Shown: positions 27,320 to 35,951 of the stretch, piece after piece
How positions within the stretch are numbered: position 1 is the first letter of the stretch
Layout: each line of letters begins with the position of its first letter
Assembly (NCBI GenBank): GCA_019239425.1
Contig: JAFAZX010000102.1
Location: 1-47,178 of the forward strand
DNA from: Acidobacteriota bacterium
GTDB taxonomy: Bacteria > Acidobacteriota > Blastocatellia > Pyrinomonadales > Pyrinomonadaceae
Direction: 5' to 3'
Length of the DNA: 47,178 nucleotides
Notes under the pieces: generated by a model
The model's input: only the letters and a program-made list of their open reading frames with translations
Database searches by the model: none
Told to the model about the DNA's origin: nothing
Made by a program: the position numbers and the translations under genes

Positions 27320-28678
27320 TCACCCCGTCGTTGCTCGCGGTGCCGCGGTGAGCTGTTCCGGCGTCGGCCCCACGTGTGATTGCCGCGCCGTTTCCAAAAG
27401 TCGGTTGACCGACTCGATGTCGCGCGGCGTGATGTACTGGGCGATGTCGTGCTCGAAGATCACGTCCAAAGCCCAACGCAATCCTACGCGTATCTTCTTC
27501 TCAAACCTCGGCAGCTTCATCAGGTAGACGCTCCGCCACAGCACCCACCCCACGACGCCGGAAAAGTTGAGCCCGAAGATTCTGGCGACGCCCGTGCGGC
27601 GGCCTATCGACGCGAGCTGCCCCTGCATCCTGTACGCGAAGGGGGCCGCCCGCTCTCCCTTCATGCGGGCGCAGATGTTCTTCGCGACTTGCCGACCCTC
27701 GCGCGTGGCGTGCTGGGCGGTCGGGGGGTAAGGCTGTTTGGAAGCCGGGTCGAAGAGCGCCGCGCAATCGCCCACCGCCCACACCCCCGGGAACTGCGGG
27801 ACTTCCAGGGTGGAGTCAACCACTATCCGCCCCCGCTGAAGTTCTAACGGCAGGTCTTTCAGGATGGGACTCGGGGAGACGCCGGCGGCCCACACCAGCG
27901 TGGCGGCAGGGACGGCCTCCCCGTCGTCGCAATGCACCGTCTCGTCCGCGTAACCGATGACCTTCGTGTTGAGTTTTATCTCGACCAGACGCTCGCGGAG
28001 TCTCTCCTGCGCGTACAGGCCGAGTGACTCTCCGAGTTCGGGCAGAATAACCTGCCCGCCGTGGATCAGGACGACGCGAACCTCGCGCGGGTCAACCCGG
28101 CCGTAATGCTTGAGGCTCTGGCGCGCGAGGTCGTTGACGGCGCCGACGGTCTCCACGCCCGCGAAACCGCCGCCCGCGACCACGAAGGTGAGCAGACGCT
28201 TCCGCCTCTCGGTGTCGGGTTCGACGCTGGCCGCCTCCAGCATCGCGATGACTCCGTTGCGGAGCAGGACGGCGTCGCGCAGCGTCTTGATGCCGAGCGC
28301 CTGTTCGGCCACGCCCGGGGTGCCGAAGTAGTTCGTCTCCGAGCCGAGCGCGAGCACGAGTTGGTCGAACGGCAACTCCCGCCTGAGACCCCTGACGCCG
28401 TATGAGATCGTCACCCGGCGGGCGACGAGGTCAACGGCTTCAATCTCCCCGTTCAGAACCGTCACGCGCCGCAGCAGCTTGCGCAGAGGGTTGCAGATGT
28501 CTGCCGGCTCAAGGTCGCCGGCCGCCACCTCGTGAAGCATCGGGGTGAAGAGGCTGAAGTTCTCCCTGCTGACGAGCGTCACCTCGACGTCGGGCCGCCG
28601 GGCGGCCGTCCGATCCAACTGGCGCGCGGCCTCCACGCCGGCGAAGCCGCCGCCCAAAATGAGAATCCTCGTTTTCAT
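27320..28678 (-). CDS. Type II NADH dehydrogenase (NDH-2)
   Basis: 452 residues. The N-terminal FAD motif ILILGGGFAGVEAARQLD is followed by YFGTPGVAEQALGIKTLRDA, a second dinucleotide motif FVVAGGGFAGVETVGAVNDL for NADH, WAAGVSPSPILKDLPLELQR, and the FAD-closing VWAVGDCAALFDPASKQPYP. The C-terminal part (about 380-430, YLMKLPRFEKKIRVGLRWAL) is amphipathic and anchors such enzymes to the membrane. It transfers electrons from NADH to quinone without pumping protons. The sigma54 promoter lies 66 bp upstream and is divergent to that of the small lipoprotein. A second, more distant paralogue is at 30128-31429. Confidence 0.9.
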   Translation of the reverse strand: MKTRILILGGGFAGVEAARQLDRTAARRPDVEVTLVSRENFSLFTPMLHEVAAGDLEPADICNPLRKLLRRVTVLNGEIEAVDLVARRVTISYGVRGLRRELPFDQLVLALGSETNYFGTPGVAEQALGIKTLRDAVLLRNGVIAMLEAASVEPDTERRKRLLTFVVAGGGFAGVETVGAVNDLARQSLKHYGRVDPREVRVVLIHGGQVILPELGESLGLYAQERLRERLVEIKLNTKVIGYADETVHCDDGEAVPAATLVWAAGVSPSPILKDLPLELQRGRIVVDSTLEVPQFPGVWAVGDCAALFDPASKQPYPPTAQHATREGRQVAKNICARMKGERAAPFAYRMQGQLASIGRRTGVARIFGLNFSGVVGWVLWRSVYLMKLPRFEKKIRVGLRWALDVIFEHDIAQYITPRDIESVNRLLETARQSHVGPTPEQLTAAPRATTG

Positions 28679-28743
28679 TGCCTCAGTTCCTCATAACTAT
28701 TCCAATACCCTGCGCACGTCCCGTTGCTTCCGTTCAGGCATGT

Positions 28744-28759
28744 AGCAACGGGCATTCCA
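28744..28759 (-). promoter_or_regulatory. Sigma54 promoter for NDH-2 and the STAS gene
   Basis: TGGAATGCCCGTTGCT on the minus strand with exact spacing. ATTCAA lies exactly 12 nt upstream (TTGAAT at 28772-28777 on the plus strand). Confidence 0.85.
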
Positions 28760-28801
28760 CTTCCTAACTTGTTGAATTCCGGCGCGGCGAGACGAAGTGC
28801 G

Positions 28802-28837
28802 GTCGTCAATTCACTAACCCGTTCGTCAAATCGTGTT
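28802..28837. promoter_or_regulatory. Paired activator sites on the NDH-2 side
   Basis: GTCGTCAATTCACTAA (28802-28817) and TTCGTCAAATCGTGTT (28822-28837), centres 20 bp apart. The nearer edge is 42 bp from the -24 element of the promoter at 28744-28759. Confidence 0.65.
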
Positions 28838-28935
28838 GGGGGCCGTCCGGAGCGCGACCTGCGACGCGCTCCGCAACGTCATCCCGCACGACACCGCTCT
28901 CCCGCATGAAGGCGCGGAGCCTTGCGTAACGATCT

Positions 28936-28971
28936 TTCGTGATTTGACGAGCCGGCTCGTCAAATCACGAA
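28936..28971. promoter_or_regulatory. Perfect 36-bp palindrome: paired activator sites for the lipoprotein promoter
   Basis: Two copies of the 16-bp element, TTCGTGATTTGACGAG (28936-28951) and its exact inverse CTCGTCAAATCACGAA (28956-28971), make one perfect 36-bp palindrome with centres 20 bp apart. The nearer edge is 42 bp before the -24 element at 29014. The 468-bp spacer 28679-29146 holds these two site pairs and two divergent sigma54 promoters and no other gene. Confidence 0.78.
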
Positions 28972-29013
28972 GGCGATTCGCCCCGTCACGCCCGAATTCA
29001 ATCAGTCTGATAC

Positions 29014-29029
29014 TGGAATGGCTGTTGCT
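29014..29029 (+). promoter_or_regulatory. Sigma54 promoter for the small lipoprotein gene
   Basis: TGGAATGGCTGTTGCT, exact GG-N10-GC spacing, with ATTCAA exactly 12 nt upstream (28996-29001). The gene starts 117 bp downstream. Confidence 0.85.
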
Positions 29030-29146
29030 TCTTGTCCTGTCGAGATCATCCGTTAACGGGAAGCATCCCTGGCGGAGCTTGACGCTGCATGTGGCAGAGC
29101 CGTTACCGGGTCTTTATTGAAGTTCGGCATAGAAGGGAGTCCGGCC

Positions 29147-29539
29147 ATGCTCAGAAAGACGCTCGCGATAATGATTACGGGAATACTGTGGTCTTCCATC
29201 CTCGGCTGCCAGCCGGCACGCGCACAGGCGCGGGGGGTTAACCAAGCTACCTCGGCGGTCAGGGCCGCGGTACAGAAGTTAGGTGTGGGCTCAAAGGCCC
29301 GCGTCGAGGTCAAGCTACAGGACGGCACTAAGCTGAGAGGCTTCCTCAGCTCGGCCGGCGAAGACGCCTTCACCCTCACAGACCCGAAGACCGGCGCGTC
29401 GCGGAGGGTGGCGTACGCCGAGGTGGCGCGGGTGAAGGAGTCGAGGATGGGCTTCTGGGCGCGGGCGTCGGTTATCGCGTTGGTGGTCGGCGGGGCAACG
29501 GCCATGGCCGCTCTGGATGACGGCGGGGTAGGATATTGA
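29147..29539 (+). CDS. Small predicted lipoprotein with SH3/Sm-like core
   Basis: 130 residues. The export segment MITGILWSSILGCQPARA contains a lipobox-like SILGC. Then follow KARVEVKLQDGTKLRGFLSS and EDAFTLTDPKTGASRRVAYA, five strands with the look of a small SH3/Sm-type barrel, and a C-terminal membrane helix (ASVIALVVGGATAMAAL). This protein type recurs in Acidobacteriota and has no assigned function, as far as I recall. GGGAG precedes the ATG at 29147 by eight bases. Anchors at both ends would place the core at the inner membrane face. Its own sigma54 promoter carries the best palindrome in the window. Confidence 0.75.
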   Translation: MLRKTLAIMITGILWSSILGCQPARAQARGVNQATSAVRAAVQKLGVGSKARVEVKLQDGTKLRGFLSSAGEDAFTLTDPKTGASRRVAYAEVARVKESRMGFWARASVIALVVGGATAMAALDDGGVGY

Positions 29540-29546
29540 TTAGTTG

Positions 29547-30080
29547 TTAGACCGCTCCCCGCTCAGGAGACTCTTCTGTCGTATCCTCATCCTGGCTTGC
29601 GAATTTCAGTTGCACTTGTCTCGCGCGCTCCTCCAACAATCCTACCGCCACCCGTGTCTCCCGCACGAGCAGTAAGGCGCCGCGCACCAGCCCGCCTACT
29701 GCTAATGCGCCTAAACCTACTGCCACCAGTTCGATCATCCTCGCTGCCAACGTTGGTACCGAAGGAGTAAGTACGGCTCCGGCCAGGGAGATAAGTGCTG
29801 CCGAAGCAAAACTACCGATGGCAATATAGATATACCGAAGGGCGCGGATCAGCATTAGCATTCTCCGCTGCACCGCCGCCAACTCGCGAGAGTTGGCGCG
29901 CGCCGACGGTGAATTGGGCGACAGCTGCCCTTCCAGTTCATTAGTCAGAAACCGTGCTCGATCAACGGTTCTGGCAAGCCTATTACTGGTGCCTAGCGCG
30001 AGCACGGTGCTGGCGTTAGTAAGTACTGCCGGGGCAGCGATGAGCGAGAGTGCGGCAAAAGGGCTCGATTGTAGATCCAT
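29547..30080 (-). CDS. DUF2721 membrane protein
   Basis: 177 residues. It begins MDLQSSPFAALSLIAAPAVL with a first membrane helix, continues with a polar charged segment (RLARTVDRARFLTNELEGQL), and a helical hairpin in the membrane (YIYIAIGSFASAALISLAGA, ARMIELVAVGLGALAVGGLV), then a charged tail. The order fits DUF2721, an uncharacterised inner-membrane family. The ATG at 30078-30080 has no clear ribosome binding site. It is the last gene of the peroxidase operon, 47 bp after the second NDH-2-like gene, and ends 7 bp from the convergent lipoprotein gene. Confidence 0.75.
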   Translation of the reverse strand: MDLQSSPFAALSLIAAPAVLTNASTVLALGTSNRLARTVDRARFLTNELEGQLSPNSPSARANSRELAAVQRRMLMLIRALRYIYIAIGSFASAALISLAGAVLTPSVPTLAARMIELVAVGLGALAVGGLVRGALLLVRETRVAVGLLEERARQVQLKFASQDEDTTEESPERGAV

Positions 30081-30127
30081 ACAGATGGTTGTAACACGAA
30101 CGCAGCCGAAGTAGTTCGGTCTGCGGT

Positions 30128-31429
30128 CTATCCTGGTTCTGCCGTCGAACGCGGCTCGACGACCAGCCGCGCGCTGCGGCGGTATGTGACCAGAAGGCGC
30201 AGCCAGTTCGCCAGTATCATTACCTTCGAGTGGCCGCCCGCCAGCGTTCTGAGATGTAGCAGCCCCCACATCAGCCAAGCGGGAAAGCCTGTGATCGAGC
30301 GCCCGCGGTATTCGGCGATGCCTACGTGCCGGGTAATGGTCGCCAGCTTGCTCGGCACGTACGGCTCGGGAGGAGGGGGCGGGGCGACGCTGGCTAACCG
30401 GGCGGCGATGAGCCTGCCCACGTACCGGCCCTGATGCTGCGCGACTGAAGCGAGGCCGGGGACGGGTCGGCCGTCGGCCCCGATGACGTGGGCCGCGTCG
30501 CCGACGACGAAACACTCGGGGTGGCCGTGAACCGAGAGGTCATTCCCGACCTCCACCTTCCCGTCCGCCGTAATGTGCGTGCCGAGCGTCCTCGCCAGCG
30601 GCACGCCCTGCACGCCCGTGCACCAAAGCACGGTGGCCGCCTCTATCCGCTCTCCGCCGACCGTGACGCCCGCCGCGTCAACGTTCGTGACGGGGAAGCC
30701 CAGCCTAACCTCTATTCCGGCACGCTCCAGCGCGCGGGTCGCGTAGGACGAATGCCGCTCGCTGAACGCGGGCAGCAGCCGCGGCCCGGCCTCGACGAGC
30801 ACGATGCGCGACCGTCGGATGTCGAGGTTGTGAAAGTCGGCCGGCAGTGTCCGCCGGACGAACTCGCTGATCGTGCCCGTAATCGCGACGCCGGTCGGCC
30901 CGCCCCCGACGACGACCACCGTCATGTCGCGCGCCTGTCGGCCTGGGTCGGATTCCATCTCCGCGCGCTCGAACGCCGTCAGGAGGCGGTTGCGGGCGGC
31001 GACGGCGTCGGCCAGCGTCTTCAACCCGAGCGCGTGTCGCGCCCACTCCGACTCGTGTCCGAAATAACTGGTCTGCGCCCCGGTCGCGATGACGAGCACG
31101 TCGTAGGGCAGGTCGTCCCCCTCGCCCATGACGACGACGCGGCGGGACGTGTCAACGCGCACGGCCTCGCGCATCTCCACACGGACGTTGGGCATCTCTT
31201 TTAGGAGAGAACGAATAGGCGTCGCGATCTCCGCCGGCTCAAGGATGGAGGTGGCGACTTGAAAGAGGAACGGCTGGAACAGGTGATGATTGTTGCGGTC
31301 GACGAGCGTCACCTCGGCGTCGCTTCCGCGCAACTCGCGGACGACGGCGATGCCGGCGAAGCCACCGCCGATGACCACCACCCTGGGCCGTGATGTCTTC
31401 GCTGCCCGTGTGACGTTGTCGGCGCTCAT
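30128..31429 (-). CDS. NDH-2-like NAD(P)/FAD-dependent oxidoreductase
   Basis: 433 residues. FAD motif VVVIGGGFAGIAVVRELRG, NAD(H) motif MTVVVVGGGPTGVAITGTIS, the tetrapeptide region VLWCTGVQGVPLARTLGTHI and VFVVGDAAHV-type closing motif (ECFVVGDAAHVIGADGRPVP). The C-terminus has SITGFPAWLMWGLLHLRTLA, a typical membrane-facing amphipathic helix of NDH-2. It should oxidise NAD(P)H with a quinone acceptor. Its start overlaps the stop of the upstream TPR gene as ATGA. It is clearly a different branch from the NDH-2 at 27320. Confidence 0.88.
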   Translation of the reverse strand: MSADNVTRAAKTSRPRVVVIGGGFAGIAVVRELRGSDAEVTLVDRNNHHLFQPFLFQVATSILEPAEIATPIRSLLKEMPNVRVEMREAVRVDTSRRVVVMGEGDDLPYDVLVIATGAQTSYFGHESEWARHALGLKTLADAVAARNRLLTAFERAEMESDPGRQARDMTVVVVGGGPTGVAITGTISEFVRRTLPADFHNLDIRRSRIVLVEAGPRLLPAFSERHSSYATRALERAGIEVRLGFPVTNVDAAGVTVGGERIEAATVLWCTGVQGVPLARTLGTHITADGKVEVGNDLSVHGHPECFVVGDAAHVIGADGRPVPGLASVAQHQGRYVGRLIAARLASVAPPPPPEPYVPSKLATITRHVGIAEYRGRSITGFPAWLMWGLLHLRTLAGGHSKVMILANWLRLLVTYRRSARLVVEPRSTAEPG

Positions 31430-32463
31430 GCTGCGACCTCCTGCCTATGCGAAACCTGTTGCGCGTTGCGTAGCGCCCTGTCGAGAAGGCTGCGCGAGCG
31501 CGGCGTGTCGCGGAGTTTGAAATTGGCGGACGCGAGCTCGACCGCGCGCAGCGGCCGGTTGCCGACGCCCATGAAGAAGAACGCGGCGTGGTCGGCGTAG
31601 GCTTCGGGCCGCCGCGCCAGCAACAGCTCGTAGGCCGCCGCCGCGCGTTCCGCCTCGCAGGCGGCTTTGCCGTCACCGCGCGCGGCCAGAATCTCCGCGT
31701 AGGTCGCGCAGTATTCGGGGTCGTCCGCTATTTCGAGCAGCGGCTTGACGAGCGCCGCGGCGAAGTCCAACTGTCCGCGCGCGAGCGACACCTCGGCGCG
31801 ATGCCCGCGCCCCGGGACGTGCTGCGGCAGTACCCGGTCGAGTTCGACGAAGAGCGCCTCCGCGCGCTCCAGCTCGCCGCGGCGCATCGCGCTCACGCCC
31901 CACTCGAAGAGCAGTTGGCCGCACGGCAGAGGCGACACGCCGTCGTCTACGTTGAGCGCGGCCGCGTAGCACGCCTCGGCCGCCGCCCACTGACCCGTCT
32001 CAGCCAGCAGCGACGCGAGCGCGCCGAGGGTGTGAATCCCGGGGTCGTCCTGCGCCAGTCTTTCGCGCAGAACCAGCGCCTCGCCGTACCGGCCCGTCGC
32101 CTGCCACAGCGCTGCCCTCTCAACATCAACCTCCCGTACTGGGTGTCCGGCCGCGAGGGCTTGGTTGAGAAACGCGTCAGCCTCCCCGAAGCGGTGGAAA
32201 CGCTCCGCGAGCCGCGCGCGGATGAAGAGTGCGCTTCCCACGTCGGGCGCCGACTCGGTGGCCTCGACGGCGACCAACTCCGCACGGTCGTGGTCCGCGA
32301 TGCGGCCGAGCAGGTCGCCGCGAAGAAACAGAAGCTTCGACAGCGCCACCATGTCCTCGAACGTCGCGCCTTCGACGTGGCTCAGCTCAAGGCTGTCAAT
32401 CAAAGCCGAGAGGTTGGCGACGGCGATTCGCCCGCTCGTATAACGTCCGGCATCGACTATCAT
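31426..32463 (-). CDS. TPR-like helical repeat protein, function unknown
   Basis: 345 residues made almost wholly of helical pairs: ERFHRFGEADAFLNQALAAG, DVERAALWQATGRYGEALVL, LASLLAETGQWAAAEACYAA and RGELERAEALFVELDRVLPQ. No signal peptide, membrane span or enzyme motif is seen, so it looks like a cytoplasmic scaffold. The start is the ATG at 32461-32463, which overlaps the stop of the SDR gene as ATGA; its own stop overlaps the next start in the same way. This double coupling suggests equal production with the SDR and the NDH-2-like enzyme. Confidence 0.82.
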   Translation of the reverse strand: MIVDAGRYTSGRIAVANLSALIDSLELSHVEGATFEDMVALSKLLFLRGDLLGRIADHDRAELVAVEATESAPDVGSALFIRARLAERFHRFGEADAFLNQALAAGHPVREVDVERAALWQATGRYGEALVLRERLAQDDPGIHTLGALASLLAETGQWAAAEACYAAALNVDDGVSPLPCGQLLFEWGVSAMRRGELERAEALFVELDRVLPQHVPGRGHRAEVSLARGQLDFAAALVKPLLEIADDPEYCATYAEILAARGDGKAACEAERAAAAYELLLARRPEAYADHAAFFFMGVGNRPLRAVELASANFKLRDTPRSRSLLDRALRNAQQVSHRQEVAA

Positions 32464-33248
32464 GATTTTTTCACACCCGTGAGCAGCGCCGGATAGCCGC
32501 GCGTCAGCGAACCGCCGTCGATGACGACCGTGTGACCGTTGATCGACCGGGCCTCGTCCGACGCGAGAAACACGGCGGCCGCGGCAATCTCCCGCGCTTC
32601 GACCGCACGCCCCATCGGGATGACGCCCATGAAGAGCTCGCGCGTGGCCGGGTCTTCCAGCTCCTTCCTCGTCAGAGGCGTCTCCACCAACCCTGGCGCG
32701 ATGCCGACGACACGGATGCCGCGGGCGCCTAGTTCCAACGCGCCGCAACGCGTAATCTGGTCAACGCCCGCCTTCGCCGCGCAATAAGCGACCTGCCCCT
32801 CGCCGGCTTGCTGTCCGTTCACCGACGAGATGTTGATGATGACGCCCGGCCGCCCCTGCTCAAGCATCTGCCGTGCGGCGTGCTTCACGCCGTAGAAGAC
32901 TCCGCCGAGCGTCACGGCCTGGACGGCCCGCCACTTTTCGCCCGGCAGCTCGGTCAGCGGCATGATGGCGCCGAAGCCCGCGCAGTTGACCACGACATCG
33001 AGCGACCCGAACGCCTCGCGGGCCGCGCGCATCGCGGCTTCGACCTGGCTCTCGTCCGACACGTCCGTGACGCGGCCGATTGCGCGTTCGCCAAGCTCGC
33101 CCGCGGCGGCGTCGAGTGCCTTGGCGTTGATGTCGCAGAGCAACACGCTCGCGCCGGCTTCGATAAATGCGGTGGCGATTGCTTTGCCGATGCCGGATGC
33201 GGCAGCGGTCACGACTGCGCCTTTGTCTTTCAGGACTTCCATGTTCAT
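32460..33248 (-). CDS. Short-chain dehydrogenase/reductase (SDR)
   Basis: 262 residues. Classical SDR features are visible: the cofactor motif TAAASGIGKAIATAF, the aspartate that favours NAD in LLCDINAKALD, NCAGFG, the catalytic Ser in INISSVNGQQ and the YxxxK motif in YCAAKAGVDQ. The substrate is unknown. Its start overlaps the DUF4331 stop by 4 bp (ATGA), with GGGAGG upstream, and its stop overlaps the TPR start. Confidence 0.92.
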   Translation of the reverse strand: MNMEVLKDKGAVVTAAASGIGKAIATAFIEAGASVLLCDINAKALDAAAGELGERAIGRVTDVSDESQVEAAMRAAREAFGSLDVVVNCAGFGAIMPLTELPGEKWRAVQAVTLGGVFYGVKHAARQMLEQGRPGVIINISSVNGQQAGEGQVAYCAAKAGVDQITRCGALELGARGIRVVGIAPGLVETPLTRKELEDPATRELFMGVIPMGRAVEAREIAAAAVFLASDEARSINGHTVVIDGGSLTRGYPALLTGVKKS

Positions 33249-34366
33249 CCTCCCAGGAATGCCGGCAGCGGCAGGTCGGTTCGTTTGTTAGGCTCGCGCA
33301 CGTAGGGGAAGGTCAGGCCGGCCGGCTTCGTCGGAGAGTCCACCCCGTCGCCGAACCGCTCGCCCCGCCCGCCATTCACGAACAGCGTGAGCATCTCGTC
33401 GAGGATGTCGTCGTCGAGCCAGCGCCCGCCGGCGCTCTCGTGCGGCCGGCCGGCGAGTATCGACCGCTCGATCTCCAGGAAGTTGCCGGGGGCGAACGGC
33501 CGGGCGAGGTCGAGGATTAAATAGTCGCCGACGAGCAGGTCGCGCAGCGGGTGGCGCCCGTCGGGTCCGAGCGGCCACGCGGTTTCGCCGTCGAGTCCGT
33601 CGAAGAATGACAGGTTCGCGTCGAGACGCGTCTCGTAGAGTGAGCGGTATTCGTTCGAGAGGGCGAAGGCGTCCTCCCGGTTGTAGAGGTCGCGCAGCTC
33701 GACACCCTTCGTGCGCGGGTCGCGCGTCGGGGTCGCCAGGACGAAGTTCTTGATCTCCGGCCGCCCGACGCGTTCGAGGCGGATCGGCTTGCCGCGGCGC
33801 GTGACGATGGTCTCCGCGAGGGCGCCGACCAGCGTAGCGCCGTCGAAGCGTTCGACGATGGGGGCGAACGGGACTTCGACGATGATCGACAACACGTCGC
33901 GGAACTGAACCGCGTTCACGGCCGTGTCGAAAGAGAGCTTGCCCGACATGTCGGTGCGGAGCGCGGCCTCCACGTCCATGAAGAACGGGTCGCTCACCAG
34001 TCCCGCGAAGACACGCATGCCGCCCGTCTCCAACGTTTCGCCGACTACGATGCTGGCCTCACGCCCGTCCGACGTGACGATGTGTCCTTTCTGAACGGAT
34101 GTGCCTTCGGGCACGTCGTCAAACCTGACGTCGATGCTGTATTCCGAGTCGCCGTGTGTGACGCTTCCTCCCGACCGCTTCAGCGGCCGCAGCCGGAAGC
34201 GGTAGGTGACAACGTCGCTGAAGAATGACTGCGGCGTCGCCAGTGGGAACACGTCCATGATGAGTACAAGATTGCCCGCGCGTTCAGGGCTCGGGAACGC
34301 GTAGAAATCGGTGATGTCCACCGACGGGTCGCCCATCACCGCGGGGCCGCTGAAATGGTCTGACAT
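33245..34366 (-). CDS. DUF4331 protein
   Basis: 373 residues beginning MSDHFSGPAVMGDPSVDITD and continuing FYAFPSPERAGNLVLIMDVF, the diagnostic opening of DUF4331. Other family segments are VTYRFRLRPLKRSGG and the C-terminal NGGRGERFGDGVDSPTKPAG. No signal peptide is seen. The family is widespread in environmental bacteria and has no proven role. The ATG is preceded by GGGGAGGAGGAG. It follows the DyP gene by 25 bp. Confidence 0.9.
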   Translation of the reverse strand: MSDHFSGPAVMGDPSVDITDFYAFPSPERAGNLVLIMDVFPLATPQSFFSDVVTYRFRLRPLKRSGGSVTHGDSEYSIDVRFDDVPEGTSVQKGHIVTSDGREASIVVGETLETGGMRVFAGLVSDPFFMDVEAALRTDMSGKLSFDTAVNAVQFRDVLSIIVEVPFAPIVERFDGATLVGALAETIVTRRGKPIRLERVGRPEIKNFVLATPTRDPRTKGVELRDLYNREDAFALSNEYRSLYETRLDANLSFFDGLDGETAWPLGPDGRHPLRDLLVGDYLILDLARPFAPGNFLEIERSILAGRPHESAGGRWLDDDILDEMLTLFVNGGRGERFGDGVDSPTKPAGLTFPYVREPNKRTDLPLPAFLGG

Positions 34367-34391
34367 CGTGCTTCTCCTCCTCCCCGCGGGT

Positions 34392-35810
34392 TCAGAACTT
34401 CTGTTCGATGATGCCTTTGAGCGCGTTCAGCCCCGGCACGAACAGGTACTCGCCGCCCTTCACCGTGATGAAGGTGGGCAGGTCGAATAGGAACGGCCGC
34501 CTCGCGCCGGGCACAGACATCTGCGAGCCTTCGCCGCCGACGCCGTTGATAGGGTCTTGCTCGTTCGGGTCGAGGCCGATGAACTCGCCGCCCTTCATCC
34601 ATTCTTTCTGCACGAACTCGAACTGCCGCTCGATGTCGGCCTGGATGAACAGGTTGACGAGGCCGCGGTCGACGCCGTCGTCCTCGAGCATCCCGTCCGG
34701 GAGGTGCGGGCCGTACTCGATGCCGCGCCGGATCAGGCGGTGCCGCCTCACCGCGGTCGCGCGCTTCAAAGGCGTCGCCCGCGGGTTGCTGCGGCGCAGG
34801 TGCGAGCCGAGCGGGCACCGCAGGCCCTGATCGTCGCCCGCGTACGTGAAGTTGTTGCGGCGCTCGGGGTCGGCCGCGATGGCGGGGTCGTCCCTTTCGG
34901 GCGAAAGATCGACCGGGCAGCCGCTCGGCCAACGGCCCATGATCTTGGCCGCCACCAAATCCCGATGATGTTGATCGTCGCTGCCGTAGAGCGACTTCGC
35001 GGCCGTCGCCAGATACCGGCGGAACGCCGCCACGTCCTGGTAGAGTTTGCGGAAGACCATGTACGTCCCGTTCAGGCGCAGCTCGAACGGTTCGGGCGAC
35101 GGCGTGCCTTCGCGCCCGACCTCGTCTTCGTAGCCCAACACGAACTCGCCGGGCTTCAGCGCGCGCCATATGCCGTCCGCCTCCTGCACGCCGTCGCCGG
35201 GGTAGAAAGGCGCGGCGGCACCCTCGATGGGCGGCTGCGAAATCGGGTCGGCGAAACCGAAGTGCTCGCCCTCCGACCCGATGCCGTTCTCGTGCGCGAG
35301 CGCCTTCGTGTCCTGGATGAAACGTATCTCGACGCCGCCGGTCGCCCGCATCTCGTCGCGGATGATATCGGTCGCCAGGTCGCGGCCTTCGTCCGTGTCG
35401 GTGCGGAGCCAGGCCATCGCGTGAATGTCAGGCCCGCCGAGGCCGCCCTCCCAATGCTCCGGCGCGTGCGCCCCGGTGTCGCCCACTTCACCCGCACGCT
35501 CACGCATGCCGACGCGGAAGGCTCTGGGGAAGCTGTAGAGCGACTGTTGCGACAGCCCGACCGCCTTCAGCCCTTCGTACGTGAACCCGATGTTGACGGT
35601 GAATCGCGTCCCGTGCTCTTCCTGCCGGGCGTTGACGCGTTCGAACATGTTGCGCAGCCACGCGCGCGCCTTCTCGCCGTCGGTGAACTTGAGAAAGATG
35701 TGGCGCCCGTAGCGCATCAGGATGGGCGCGACGACGTTGTCCTGAATGTCTTGAATGTTATCTTTCAGGTCGGCAGAAGTAAGATTCTGTTCATGAGTTA
35801 GAGCTTGCAT
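34392..35810 (-). CDS. DyP-type heme peroxidase
   Basis: 472 residues. The DyP signature appears as HFGFADPISQPPIEG, where most members have G-x-x-D-G: the catalytic Asp is kept and the following Gly is Pro. The heme-ligating proximal His is in CPLGSHLRRSNPRA, and the C-terminal part (FEFVQKEWMKGGEFIGLD, PFLFDLPTFITVKGGEYLFV) is typical. There is no signal peptide, so it should act in the cytoplasm or be exported as cargo. It should use hydrogen peroxide to oxidise organic substrates. It is the second gene of the operon starting at 36668; 141 bp separate the two. Confidence 0.92.
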   Translation of the reverse strand: MQALTHEQNLTSADLKDNIQDIQDNVVAPILMRYGRHIFLKFTDGEKARAWLRNMFERVNARQEEHGTRFTVNIGFTYEGLKAVGLSQQSLYSFPRAFRVGMRERAGEVGDTGAHAPEHWEGGLGGPDIHAMAWLRTDTDEGRDLATDIIRDEMRATGGVEIRFIQDTKALAHENGIGSEGEHFGFADPISQPPIEGAAAPFYPGDGVQEADGIWRALKPGEFVLGYEDEVGREGTPSPEPFELRLNGTYMVFRKLYQDVAAFRRYLATAAKSLYGSDDQHHRDLVAAKIMGRWPSGCPVDLSPERDDPAIAADPERRNNFTYAGDDQGLRCPLGSHLRRSNPRATPLKRATAVRRHRLIRRGIEYGPHLPDGMLEDDGVDRGLVNLFIQADIERQFEFVQKEWMKGGEFIGLDPNEQDPINGVGGEGSQMSVPGARRPFLFDLPTFITVKGGEYLFVPGLNALKGIIEQKF

Positions 35811-35951
35811 CGTCTCGATCCTTTCGCAATGGCCGACTCTTGTCGTCGGAACTACCTCGCCCTCGGTCGAAGCTTTCGCCTCTCGCCGGCTCCCGTTACA
35901 TCGGCGACGGGCCGGTTGACCCGTGCCGATGTAACTGCCGGGACTCGGGTG

